From Chloroflexota bacterium (GTDB lineage: Bacteria > Chloroflexota > UBA6077 > FW602-bin22 > CADDYW01), in the NCBI GenBank assembly GCA_902810745.1, contig CADDYW010000010.1, positions 1 to 64,000 on the forward strand: 64,000 nt of DNA. Reading direction: 5' to 3'. A program made the translations under genes and the position numbers. Shown here piece after piece: positions 25,128 to 37,900 of the stretch (position 1 is the stretch's first letter; the number at the start of each line of letters is the position of its first letter). A model generated the notes under the pieces. It ran no database searches and was not told the DNA's origin. It worked only from the letters and a program-made list of their open reading frames with translations.

Positions 25128-25937
25128 CTAATACGTAATCCATCCTCCGGTAACGTTGACCGCCTGGCCGGTCATGTAGCCCGCCAGAGGAGACGCCAGG
25201 AAGAGGATCACGCGCGCCACGTCGTCGGGGGTACCTGCTCGCCCCATGGGGACGTTGGCGAGGCGTTGATTCATCCACTCGCGCTCGTTCAGTCCCATCA
25301 TCCGCTGGCCTTGCTCGCGGTCGATCAGTGTCCACATGTCAGTGTCGATGATACCCGGGCAGACGCAGTTGACGCGGACGCCATCGCGGGCAACGGCATA
25401 TGCCATCGTCTTGGTCATCGCGATAACTGCTGCCTTCGATACATTGTAGTGCGCGTACTTGACTCCGCTCGCCACCTTGCCCGCGGCAGAGGCCAGGCTC
25501 ACGATCGCACCCTTCCGCCGGGCGACCATCCCCCGGAGCACTAGCTGGCTCAAGAAGAAGACCGCTTTCGCGTTGATGTTCAGCATCCGGTCCCAGTCTG
25601 CCTCGGTGAGATCGAACAGGTCGACGACCTGCATGATTCCGGCATTGTTGACGAGTACGTCGATCGGCCCGAGCGCGCGCTCGGTCGCAGACACCATCTC
25701 GCGCCGGTCGGCATCCTTTCCGACATCGCCGCCCACGGCGATCGCCTTGCGCCCCAGGTTTCGGATCTCGCCCGCGACACGCTCGGCGTTCGACTGATCG
25801 ATATCCGCGACACACACGTTCGCACCCGCGCGCGCCAGATGGAGAGCCGTCGCCCGGCCAATGCCCCGTCCGCCACCGGTGACCAGCGCGGTCTGTTCGG
25901 ATAGAAGACCGTCGATGGGAAGGCTGGCAAGATCCAT
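25128..25937 (-). CDS. Short-chain dehydrogenase/reductase (SDR)
   Basis: A classical SDR of 269 residues. The cofactor loop TGGGRGIG is at about 20-27, NNAG at 97-100, and the catalytic Ser150, Tyr164 and Lys168 (YNVSK) are all in place. Asp45-type acidic residues after strand two (ADID) favour NAD. ATG 25937 follows GAGGAG. The C-terminal GYMTGQAVNVTGGW is typical of sugar/polyol and 3-oxoacyl reductases. Its convergence with the 2-hydroxyacid dehydrogenase and nearness to a sugar importer hint at carbohydrate oxidation; the substrate is unknown. Confidence 0.9.
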   Translation of the reverse strand: MDLASLPIDGLLSEQTALVTGGGRGIGRATALHLARAGANVCVADIDQSNAERVAGEIRNLGRKAIAVGGDVGKDADRREMVSATERALGPIDVLVNNAGIMQVVDLFDLTEADWDRMLNINAKAVFFLSQLVLRGMVARRKGAIVSLASAAGKVASGVKYAHYNVSKAAVIAMTKTMAYAVARDGVRVNCVCPGIIDTDMWTLIDREQGQRMMGLNEREWMNQRLANVPMGRAGTPDDVARVILFLASPLAGYMTGQAVNVTGGWITY

Positions 25938-26058
25938 TGATGTTTCTCCTCAGATCGCTATTTGGAGTCTGTCTTGCGTCGTCATCGAGATGACTGGCAC
26001 ATCACTGGGATTGTAGGCGCATCAGGTCACAAGATCAATCGCCGCGCCGTCGGTCGCC

Positions 26059-26087
26059 TTGCGGATAATCCACCGATTCGCTACAAT
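26059..26087 (+). promoter_or_regulatory. Promoter of the DksA-like/lspA/rluD genes
   Basis: TTGCGG (26059-26064), a 17-bp spacer and TACAAT (26082-26087) give a good promoter about 30 bases before ATG 26127. Confidence 0.65.
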
Positions 26088-26126
26088 TTTGAGCAATGGC
26101 AGCGGCGGCAAAAAAGGAGCCCAACG

Positions 26127-26486
26127 ATGCGTTCCTTGGACGAATTGAAACTTCGCCTGGAAGAAGAACGCCAGCGCCTGCGGGCCGATATCGACGCGGT
26201 GGCGAAGCGCCCGGCGGAGTATCGCCCAACCGTCGAATCGTACTACGGAAACCATCTGGCCGACGCCGGTACAGATACGTTCGAAGAGGAGAAGGCCCTG
26301 GCCCTGGAGGCGCATCTGGTAGGTCTGCTGGGCAAGGTCGACGAAGCACTGCGTCGGTTCGAGCAGGGCACCTACGGGATCTGCGAGGAGTGCGGACAGC
26401 CAATTCCACCGGAGCGGCTCGAGGCACTCCCGTACGCGACGACGTGCCTCAAGTGCCGACAGCCCACGGCGCGCCGAGCGCGCTGA
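26127..26486 (+). CDS. DksA/TraR-family zinc-finger protein
   Basis: A 119-residue protein with an N-terminal coiled-coil helix (MRSLDELKLRLEEERQRLRA) and a C-terminal four-cysteine zinc finger (CEECGQPI...CLKC). Members bind the RNA polymerase secondary channel or have less-defined stress roles. ATG 26127 follows AAGGAG with seven bases between. It precedes lspA by 15 bp. A second DksA-type domain occurs in the fusion gene at 33867-34739. Confidence 0.9.
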   Translation: MRSLDELKLRLEEERQRLRADIDAVAKRPAEYRPTVESYYGNHLADAGTDTFEEEKALALEAHLVGLLGKVDEALRRFEQGTYGICEECGQPIPPERLEALPYATTCLKCRQPTARRAR

Positions 26487-26501
26487 GCACAGGAGCATTG
26501 C

Positions 26502-27056
26502 TTGAAGCTCGCGATCCCCCCCGTTCCCCGCGGCCGGCGACGTGTCGAGCCTGGCGTGGTCGCTACCGCGCTGGTTGTGCTCGCACTCGATCAGATCACG
26601 AAGTACTGGATCTCCAGCACCCTCGGGCAGAATGACCCGATCCACAGCGTCGAGATCGTCGGGAACTGGATTCGCTTCAGCTACACGACGAACAGTGGCG
26701 CCGCCTTCGGGATGTTCCCGGCGGCGACCCTCGTCTTCACCGTGATCGCTATCGTCGCCGTCCCGATCTTACTGCTCGCGCGCGCGTACGTCGCCGATCG
26801 TGCCTGGTGGATCACCGTGGTCTTCGGAATGCTGGTCGGCGGCACGCTTGGAAACCTGGTCGATCGCCTGCGCATGGGCCACGTGGTCGACTTTATCGAT
26901 GTCGGCGTCGGGACGGTCCGCTGGCCATCATTCAACATCGCCGATAGCTCGTTCGTCGTCGGGATCATTCTGCTGGCGATCTATCTGAGCTTCGCGGGCG
27001 AAAAGTCGGAGAAGCTCCAGGACGACCAGCATCCGGATCAGCCATACGCCGTGTGA
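26502..27056 (+). CDS. lspA: Lipoprotein signal peptidase (signal peptidase II)
   Basis: Inner-membrane aspartic protease that removes signal peptides from prolipoproteins, 184 residues with four hydrophobic helices. The catalytic aspartates are Asp121 (GNLVDRL) and Asp148 (FNIADSS), and TTNSGAAFG is the conserved N-terminal motif. TTG 26502 follows AGGAG by six bases. It overlaps the pseudouridine synthase start by 4 bases; lspA-rluD coupling is common in bacteria. Confidence 0.96.
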   Translation: MKLAIPPVPRGRRRVEPGVVATALVVLALDQITKYWISSTLGQNDPIHSVEIVGNWIRFSYTTNSGAAFGMFPAATLVFTVIAIVAVPILLLARAYVADRAWWITVVFGMLVGGTLGNLVDRLRMGHVVDFIDVGVGTVRWPSFNIADSSFVVGIILLAIYLSFAGEKSEKLQDDQHPDQPYAV

Positions 27057-27967
27057 CGACCGCGACGTTCTCGGTCTCCGAAAGCTCGGCCGGTCTTCGA
27101 CTGGATCGCTTCCTCAGCGAGAAGCTGCCAGAGTACTCGCGTTCCTTCCTTCAGCGCCTGATCGAAAGTGGCAACGTGACCGTGGACGATCGTCGTGTGC
27201 GCCCCGGCGAGCGGGTTCGCGCCGGACAGCTCGTGCAGGTCAGCATTCCGCCGCCGCAGCCTGCTGGCATCGTCGCCACCGCCTTGCCCTTGCAGATCGT
27301 CTACGAGCGACCAGACCTGCTCGTTCTCAACAAACCGGCCGGGCTGGTCGTCCACCCTGCACCGGGTCACGCCGCCGATACTCTGGCCAATGCGCTGATG
27401 GCAAGATACCCGAATCTCGCCGTCGGCAACGCGCTGCGGCCGGGAATCGTCCATCGCCTCGATAAGGGGACGTCAGGGCTCATGGTTGTAGCTCTGGCCG
27501 ACCGAGCCTACCAGCACCTGGTCAGCCAGATGAAGCAGCGAGCCGTGCATAAGGAGTACCTCGCACTGGTGCATGGAGAGGTCAAGCCCGAGCACGGCGT
27601 GATCGAGGCACCGATCGGACGCGAGCGGCGCCAACGCCAGAAGATGGGTATCGTCCCGGGCGGCCGAGAGGCACGGACGACGTTCCGCGTTCTCGAGCGC
27701 TTTCCCGGCTTCACGCTCCTACGGATCAAGCTAGAGACTGGCCGCACTCACCAGATTCGGGTACACCTCGCGGCGATTGGGCACCCGGTCGCCGGGGACG
27801 TGGTGTACGGCCAGCGGAAGGCGGCGCTGGGGCTGGAGCGACCGTTCCTTCACGCCTGGTACCTGGGCTTCCAGCTACCGGGTGAAGAGGCGTGCCTGGT
27901 TGCCTGGGCACCGTTGCCAGAAGAGCTTCGAAGTGTCCTCGAGCGCCTTCGAGCCATCACCGCCTGA
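27053..27967 (+). CDS. RluA/RluD-family 23S rRNA pseudouridine synthase
   Basis: A 304-residue enzyme isomerising uridines in large-subunit rRNA. An S4 RNA-binding domain (LDRFLSEKLPEYSRSFLQRL) occupies about residues 15-75, followed by the RluA catalytic domain with Asp137 in HRLDKGTSGLMV. The start is GTG 27053 in a GTGA overlap with the lspA stop, indicating translational coupling. RluD is the closest familiar relative, but the target uridines cannot be assigned. Confidence 0.93.
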   Translation: MTTATFSVSESSAGLRLDRFLSEKLPEYSRSFLQRLIESGNVTVDDRRVRPGERVRAGQLVQVSIPPPQPAGIVATALPLQIVYERPDLLVLNKPAGLVVHPAPGHAADTLANALMARYPNLAVGNALRPGIVHRLDKGTSGLMVVALADRAYQHLVSQMKQRAVHKEYLALVHGEVKPEHGVIEAPIGRERRQRQKMGIVPGGREARTTFRVLERFPGFTLLRIKLETGRTHQIRVHLAAIGHPVAGDVVYGQRKAALGLERPFLHAWYLGFQLPGEEACLVAWAPLPEELRSVLERLRAITA

Positions 27968-28034
27968 ACCACGCGCGCGGGGTAACGGTCAATATGTAAC
28001 GTCCTGACCTTTCGGGATGGACGCCGGGGTTCGT

Positions 28035-28135
28035 TTATCGCGGAGACACAGAGTCGACACGGAGAGCACAGAGAGAAAGGGAATATTCTCTCCGCGCAGC
28101 CTCGGTGTTCGCTGTGTCTCCGTGGTGGGGCGTCT
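28035..28135. repeat. Second CACAGAGACACAGAG-type inverted repeat
   Basis: GCGGAGACACAGAG (from about 28040) and the complementary region around 28110-28130 (CTGTGTCTCCGTGG) form an imperfect inverted repeat with internal copies of ACGGAGAGCACAGAGAG. It is related to the element at 11585-11721, and a GTCCTGACC(C)TTT motif accompanies both copies. It lies between convergent rluD-type and Rieske genes. Confidence 0.6.
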
Positions 28136-28194
28136 CTCGATCGCACCGTCACGGAAACGCCGCGCATCCCTTCGTCGATGCGTCGGCCAGCATC

Positions 28195-32110
<3,916 letters not shown>

Positions 32111-32115
32111 GTCGA

Positions 32116-32147
32116 CTCGGCTGGTGGACGTCGGTCCACCAGCCGAG
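32116..32147. terminator. Bidirectional hairpin terminator after ligA
   Basis: CTCGGCTGGTGGAC (32116-32129) pairs perfectly with 32134-32147 around a GTCG loop. It sits between convergent ligA and the 32155-32778 gene. No U-tract follows, so it may pause or stop both transcripts as a strong stem. Confidence 0.7.
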
Positions 32148-32154
32148 AGACACG

Positions 32155-32778
32155 TTACCGCGGGCGAGCCTCGGAGATCTCACTCAGGCGACCTTGATTT
32201 CCGACCAGCCCGCCGATAATCGCGGCAATTACCGACAGGAGAAGGATAACGAAGGTCACCCACGCCGACGTCACCGCGGTTCCGGCTGCTGCCCCGGCTG
32301 GTGGAGGCGTCGCGCCGACAAATCTGAGCAGATCGGACACGAATGGCACCCGGGCCAGGTTGGCCAGGGAGCTGATCCCAGACAACGTGGCGGCAATGAT
32401 GAACACGACCGTGAAGACGATCGAGACCGCCCAGACGAGCAGACCGTGTGCCCCCGCCACCAGCGGGTCGATAATGTTCAGGGTTCGACCGGCGAACCAG
32501 CCGCCGAGGAAGAAGGCGATGATGACGCTGATCGCCTCCCAGATCGCGACGCCAGTCGCGCCCGAACTGACCCCGATTGCGACGCCGAGCGAGCTCAGCA
32601 AGAGAAACACACCGAGCGCGACGAACACTCCACCCCACGTGGGTGCCCATTCGACGAGGCCGGCGACGTTGAACGGCATCGCCGAAGGTACCGTACTCGG
32701 TCCCACGTAGCGCAGAGGTTCCGGCGCGCGTCCGGGGCGCTCCTCCTGAGGAGTCGGCTCTCGAATCGGTTCGCGCAT
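32155..32778 (-). CDS. Multi-pass membrane protein of unknown function
   Basis: A 207-residue protein with a Pro/Glu-rich N-terminal tail and about four hydrophobic segments: WGGVFVALGVFLLLSSLGVA, AIWEAISVIIAFFLGGWFAG, a third at GLLVWAVSIVFTVVFIIAA and a C-terminal one (FVILLLSVIAAIIGGLVG). Glycine-rich helices resemble stress-associated small membrane proteins, but no family is recognised with confidence. ATG 32778 follows AGGAGGAGG. It opens a region of stress-related genes. Confidence 0.75.
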   Translation of the reverse strand: MREPIREPTPQEERPGRAPEPLRYVGPSTVPSAMPFNVAGLVEWAPTWGGVFVALGVFLLLSSLGVAIGVSSGATGVAIWEAISVIIAFFLGGWFAGRTLNIIDPLVAGAHGLLVWAVSIVFTVVFIIAATLSGISSLANLARVPFVSDLLRFVGATPPPAGAAAGTAVTSAWVTFVILLLSVIAAIIGGLVGNQGRLSEISEARPR

Positions 32779-32885
32779 ACTACCTCCTCCTGACTAGTCC
32801 AGGTGCCCGCTCGATAGTGCGGGACGGTTCGTGGGGCAAATTGCGTGCCGGTTCTGCTGGCATCGATTATGTAGTCTAACCAGAC

Positions 32886-33203
32886 GTGGATCTCATCTCG
32901 GGTATCGCGGTTATCACAGCGGTCTTCTTGATCGCGCTGGCGGTCGTCGCGCACTCGCTGGCCCGCTTTCCCGGACCGACCGGCGAGCCGGGGAACGATC
33001 AGGTCGAGTATCTGATTCGGAGACGGTCGCAGACGACGTTCGTCACCCTGCTGATTGGCTTCTTCGTGGGGCTGGCCAACGTGCTCGTGGCGGCACAGCT
33101 CCCGGTCATCGCCTTCCTGAACGTCGCCGTTGGCGCCGCCACGATCGCTATTCTCTACACCGTCTCGCGACGCTCCGCCGATGACGAGCAGTGGCGACAC
33201 TAG
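32886..33203 (+). CDS. Small two-helix membrane protein
   Basis: A 105-residue protein with a hydrophobic N-terminal helix (ISGIAVITAVFLIALAVVA) and two further hydrophobic stretches (TTFVTLLIGFFVGLANVLV, LPVIAFLNVAVGAATIAIL). GTG 32886 has no clear ribosome site, so leaderless translation or a different start is possible. No function is evident. Divergent from the membrane gene at 32155 and convergent with the hemerythrin gene. Confidence 0.55.
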   Translation: MDLISGIAVITAVFLIALAVVAHSLARFPGPTGEPGNDQVEYLIRRRSQTTFVTLLIGFFVGLANVLVAAQLPVIAFLNVAVGAATIAILYTVSRRSADDEQWRH

Positions 33204-33288
33204 CGCCGACGTCCGCCACGGCGACCAGTCCTCGCCGTTTCGAGACAAAACAGCGCGGGGTCACGAGCAGGGCGGTTCTCGGGCTGTC

Positions 33289-33819
33289 TCAGTGCTCTCG
33301 CGAGCTGGCCTTGCCGCCGTGCTGAGCGTGAGCAGCCTGGGCGGTCTGACCCATCGCGGTGAAGAGGCGCCGCGCCTCCTCGGGCGAGAGTTTCGCGTCC
33401 AGGAGAGGCAGGTAGACGTCCTCTTCTTTCGAGAAATGCACGCTGATCAGAGTGTAGAGGCCGTAGAGAACTCGGCGCAGATCCTTGAGGTCAGCGTCGC
33501 TGACCGGATCCGCGGATAGACGTGTCCGCAGCGCTTTCAGTTCGTCGATCAGGCGACCAATCGCGATGTGATCCTGGCTCATCGTCGCGGTCGCCTCGGG
33601 TGCACCCAGTAGCGCTCCGACCGCGGGATACAGCACGCGTTCCTCTGCCTGGGCGTGGGGAATCAGATGATTCGCCAGGAAGGTGTAAGCGTCGTCGACG
33701 CTCCGGCGGAGTGTCCCACGCGGTACCTCTCCGATCGAATCGGCGACAGCACGCAGCGCCTCGATGTGCGAAATGAGCTCCTTGTGCTCCTCACGCAGTG
33801 GCTGCGTTACAAGCCCCAT
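33289..33819 (-). CDS. Hemerythrin-like HHE-domain protein
   Basis: A 176-residue all-helical protein with the HHE pattern of iron ligands: REEHKELISHIE, HLIPHAQAEERVLYP, SQDHIAIGRLIDE and HFSKEEDVYLPLL. HHE proteins bind a di-iron centre and sense or handle oxygen, nitric oxide or iron stress. ATG 33819 follows AAGGAGG. It is transcribed in the same direction as, and just after, the DksA-YbaK fusion gene. Confidence 0.88.
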   Translation of the reverse strand: MGLVTQPLREEHKELISHIEALRAVADSIGEVPRGTLRRSVDDAYTFLANHLIPHAQAEERVLYPAVGALLGAPEATATMSQDHIAIGRLIDELKALRTRLSADPVSDADLKDLRRVLYGLYTLISVHFSKEEDVYLPLLDAKLSPEEARRLFTAMGQTAQAAHAQHGGKASSREH

Positions 33820-33866
33820 GATCTGCCTCCTTGCTACCCCCGGGCCGGTCGCCGGTCCGACCGGAC

Positions 33867-34739
33867 TCAGACGTGGCGAGCAAATCTGCCGACGATCGGC
33901 TTCACGAGACGCTCGAAGTCAGCGTACGGCATGCTGATCGTATCTGTGTGCGTGCCAGCCTGAAACACGATCACATCGTCCTCGGTCAACGCCTTATCGA
34001 CGTAGACGGGGAGGCCGTAGAGATTGCCGAAGGGCGGCATCGCTCCAACTTCGCAGTCTGGTAGAGCGGCGGCAAGCTCCTCCTCGTGGGCGAGGCGAAC
34101 CGGCGCTCGTCCCACGACACGCTCGACTTCGTTCAGGTCGACGCGATGGGTTGCGGGCAGGGCCAACAGGTAGAGCGATCCATTGGTAGCCGCGACCACC
34201 ACCTTCACCAGCTTCTTCCCCGGAACGTGCTCGCTTGCTGCCACCTCCTGGGCGGTGTAAGCAACCGGATGGTGCTGCACCTGGTATGACACGTGATTCC
34301 GCCGCAAGAAATCCTCCAGTCGATCTTTGCAGCTCATCTGTCTTTCTCCCCTTCCGTGATGCCCCTTCTGGGCGGCCTCGGCGCACCGGACGCAGAGGTG
34401 CGCCCAGGGCAAGACCTGCAATCTCTCAACCGGTATCGGGAGCCCACACTCATCACACACGCCGTAACGGTCTTCCTCGAGACGGCGAAGTGCCGCGTCG
34501 ACCTGGGCCAGGTGATCGCGCTCAGCGCGCTCCAGTGTCAGGTCGAGCGCCTGCTCGGCAATATCGCTGGCGACGTCTGCCTGACCGCCGCCCGCGTCGC
34601 TCTCCTCTCCCTGACTCTCGGCAAGAGCCTGCTCCGCCGCAGCGAGCGCAGTAATTCGCTCCAGGATCTGCTGACGCTCACGTTCGAGACGTCGGCGTTG
34701 CTGGTCTTTGAACTCTGCCGTCAACGTCGCGGTCGTCAT
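33867..34739 (-). CDS. DksA/TraR zinc finger fused to YbaK/ProX-type tRNA deacylase domain
   Basis: One open frame of 290 residues joins two families. Residues 1-134 are a DksA/TraR-like coiled coil plus Cys4 zinc finger (CDECGLPIP...CVRC). Residues 135-290 are a YbaK/Cys-tRNA(Pro)-deacylase-like domain (MSCKDRLEDFLRRNHVSY, AYTAQEVAASEHVPGKKLVK, GAMPPFGNLYGLPVYVDKAL). YbaK-type domains hydrolyse mischarged aminoacyl-tRNA. An excellent ribosome site (GGAAGGGGAG) stands eight bases before Met135 at 34337, so the deacylase may also be made as a separate protein. ATG 34739 is preceded by GGAGGGTGG. The gene shares its promoter region with the histidine kinase. Confidence 0.85.
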   Translation of the reverse strand: MTTATLTAEFKDQQRRRLERERQQILERITALAAAEQALAESQGEESDAGGGQADVASDIAEQALDLTLERAERDHLAQVDAALRRLEEDRYGVCDECGLPIPVERLQVLPWAHLCVRCAEAAQKGHHGRGERQMSCKDRLEDFLRRNHVSYQVQHHPVAYTAQEVAASEHVPGKKLVKVVVAATNGSLYLLALPATHRVDLNEVERVVGRAPVRLAHEEELAAALPDCEVGAMPPFGNLYGLPVYVDKALTEDDVIVFQAGTHTDTISMPYADFERLVKPIVGRFARHV

Positions 34740-34801
34740 CGCTTCACCACCCTCCACGCGGCACCGCCTCGCCAGGATCATCGCATCGATCCGTTGTTCG
34801 C

Positions 34802-34894
34802 GGCGTTAACCGCGGTAAACGCCGGGTAAACGGAAGCCCGGGCGCGCCAGGACCGTTTACCTGGCGTTTACCAAGTGCAAGGCAGCAGTTTACC
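34802..34894. promoter_or_regulatory. 11-bp-phased GGTAAAC/GTTTACC box array
   Basis: GGTAAAC occurs at 34814 and 34825 (11 bp apart). The opposite orientation GTTTACC occurs at 34855, 34866 (11 bp apart) and 34888 (22 bp further). The two pairs are 20-bp inverted copies with one mismatch, and a GTTAACC box at 34806 makes the first box half of a palindrome. Direct repeats at 11-bp spacing are how OmpR/PhoB-family dimers bind. The array lies between the DksA-YbaK fusion and the kinase gene, whose partner regulator is of this family. Confidence 0.7.
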
Positions 34895-34957
34895 TCTGCT
34901 GCGTACCCTCTCATGAGCCGAACAGCGTCGGCCACGGTAAGGATCAGACGCGGCTGA

Positions 34958-34963
34958 TATACT
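34958..34963 (+). promoter_or_regulatory. -10 box of the histidine kinase operon
   Basis: TATACT at 34958-34963 lies 24 bp before GTG 34988 and has no recognisable -35, as expected for an activator-dependent promoter below the phased box array. Confidence 0.45.
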
Positions 34964-34987
34964 GTAATCATCAGGGGAGACGACATC

Positions 34988-37900
34988 GTGGCTGATACCT
35001 CCGAAAGTCTCGCCGTCCGGGCCGAACCTGGTCATCGTGATACTGCGACGGGATCTGCCTCGGAGCCACCTTTCCGAAGTCCGAATGGCCCCCCGGTGGT
35101 CAGCTCGACCGACACCAGTCTCGCCGGAGCCCTGCGTGTCGCCACGGAGTACTCGATCATCGGCACCGATGCGAATGGTATCGTCGCCATTTTCAACGAT
35201 GGCGCGCAGAGGATGCTCGGCTACTCGTTCGAGGAAGTGGTCGGGAAAGTGACGCCCCTGGTGTTCCACGATCCCGAAGAAGTCGCGGCACGCGCTCAGG
35301 AGCTGGGAATTGCTCCTGGCTTGGACGTCTTTCTGGCAGTGCCACGGAACGGCGTGGCCGAGACACGCACGTGGACGTATGTCCGAAAAGATGGGTCGCG
35401 CCTGCCGGTCTCTCTGACAGTCGCCGCCCTGCGCGACGTCAAGGGTGATGTTATCGGATTCATTGGCATCGCTCGCGACATTACCGACCAGCGGCGGGCT
35501 ACCGAGGAGCTTCGCCGGCTGAGCCACCTCCAGGAGTCGATTCTGAACTCGGCCGGAGAGGGCATCTATGGCCTTGATCGAGCTGGATGCGCGTCGTTCA
35601 TCAACCCTGCCGCCGCGCGCATGCTCGGCTACGAGATCGAGGAGCTGATCGGCGCGTCACTGCACGAGATCATTCATCACTCGAAACCGGACGGAAGCCC
35701 CTACTCACGCGAGGAATGCCCGATCTTCGGTGCGCTTCGCGACGGCGCCGTGCATCACGTCAGCGGCGAGGTGCTCTGGCGCAGGGATGGGACGAGCTTT
35801 CCGGTCGAGTACGTCAGCACGCCCATCCGCGAGGGGAGCAGCATCGTTGGCGCGGTCGTGATCTTCCGCGACGTCACCGAGCGCAAGCGTGCCGAGGAAG
35901 AGCATGCTCGGCTCCTACGCCAGGCCGAGGAAGCGGAAGAACGGTTTCGGAGTCTCCTGGAATGCGCTCCGGATGCCATTGTCATCTCGAACGATGAAGG
36001 GCGGATCGTCCTCGTCAACCGGCAGACAGAGGAGATGTTCGGGTACTCGCGCGACGAGATGCTTGGCCAGTTCGTGGAGATGCTCATCCCGCTGCGCTTT
36101 CGAGAGATGCACGTCATGTATCGTGCCGCCTACAGCTCAGCCCCACGTACCCGACTGATGGGCACCGGCTTCGAGCTCGTGGGATTGCGCAAAGACGGCA
36201 CCGAGTTCCCCGCCGAGATCAGCCTCAGTCCATCGATGTCGACCAGCGGCCTCCTGACCACGAGCATCATCCGGGACGTGACCGAAAGAAAGCGCGCCGA
36301 GGAAGAGCGCGAGCAGCTCCTCGCCCGCGAACAGGCTGCACGGACCCGCGCAGAGGATGCCGCGCGGATCATCAGTCGCCTGCAGACCGTCACCGATGCC
36401 GCCCTGGCGCATCTCGCACTGGACGAGTTGCTCGACGAGCTGCTCGATCGAATCAGCGACGTTCTCGGCGTCGACACGGCAGTCATTCTCCTCCTGGACG
36501 AGGACAATACCCTGACGCCACGCGCGTGGCGCAGCCCGATTTTTGGGACCACCTCGCCGATCCGGATCCCTGTCGGCGAAGGGTTCGCGGGCCGCGTTGC
36601 CGCCGAGCGCCGAGCCATCGCCGAAGAGAACGTCGACAACAACAGGCTGCTCAACCCGGATCTGCGCGAAGCCAGGGTCCGCTCCCTCCTGGGCGTCCCT
36701 CTGCTGGTCGAAGGACGGGTGATCGGCGTTCTCCACGTTGGGACGGTCGATGCGCGCCACTTCTCGGCGGACGATACCCAGTTGCTACAGCTTGTCGCCG
36801 ACCGTGTCGCGATGGCGGTGGACCGTGCCCGCTTGTACGAGCAGCAGCGTGCGGCACGGGCTGCGGCCGAGGATGCCCGCCACCGGGTCGAGTTTCTCTC
36901 CGAGGCAAGCAAGCTGCTTGCGAGCTCGCTCGACTATCAGACCACCCTCGCGAACGTGGCCCGGCTCGCGGTCCCGACCCTGGCCGATGCCTGCTTCGTC
37001 GATTTGCTCGAAGATGGGGTGCTGCGCCAGGTCGCGGTCGCTCACACCGATCCGGAGTACGAGGCTCTGCTGGAGCAGATCCGACGACGCCATCCCGTCG
37101 ATCTGACCGCGTCGTACGGAATCGCCCGGGTCCTGCGAACCGGACGGTCGGAGATCGCGACAGTCACCGACGACATCGTCGTCGCGAGTGCCGCCGGTGA
37201 CCTCGAATATGCCAGCCTGCTGCGCCAGCTCGCCTTCACCTCGTATCTGACCGTGCCGCTCCAGGCACGTGGCCGAACGCTGGGGACAATCTCCTTCCTC
37301 CTGGCGAAGTCCGATCGACAGTACGGACCGGATGACCTTGCGCTGGCCGAGGACCTCGCCGGACGATGCGCCCTGGCTGTCGATAATGCACGCTTGCATC
37401 GCGAGGCCCAGCAGGCGTTGGAGCGTGAGCAGGTAGCGCGTGCCGAGGCTGAGAAGCTCGCAGCAGAGCGGACGACGATCCTCGCCAAGATCACCGACGG
37501 CGTCGTCATTGCCGATCCGAGCGGGCGCGCGGTCTATCTCAACGAGGCTGCCCGTCGCCTTCTGCAGGTCGCCGCTCCCGACGCCGCGAACGACCGAATC
37601 TCCAAGCTCGACCACCCCTATTCGGGCCTTCTGTCCCGCGACGGGCATCCTCTCACCGACGACGAGCTTCCGATCGTGCGGGCCGCGGTTCACGGCGAGA
37701 CCGTCATTGGCACCGAGATGCGCATCCGACGAGCCGGTGGCAAGGAAACCGTCATGGAAGGAAGCGCCACGCCAGTCGTGACCGAGAATGGTCTGCGCCT
37801 GGGAGCGGTGATGACGCTGCACGATGTGACGACCCAGCGCGACCTGGAGCGACAGAAGGACGAGTTTCTTGCCAACGTCTCGCACGACCTTCGAACGCCG

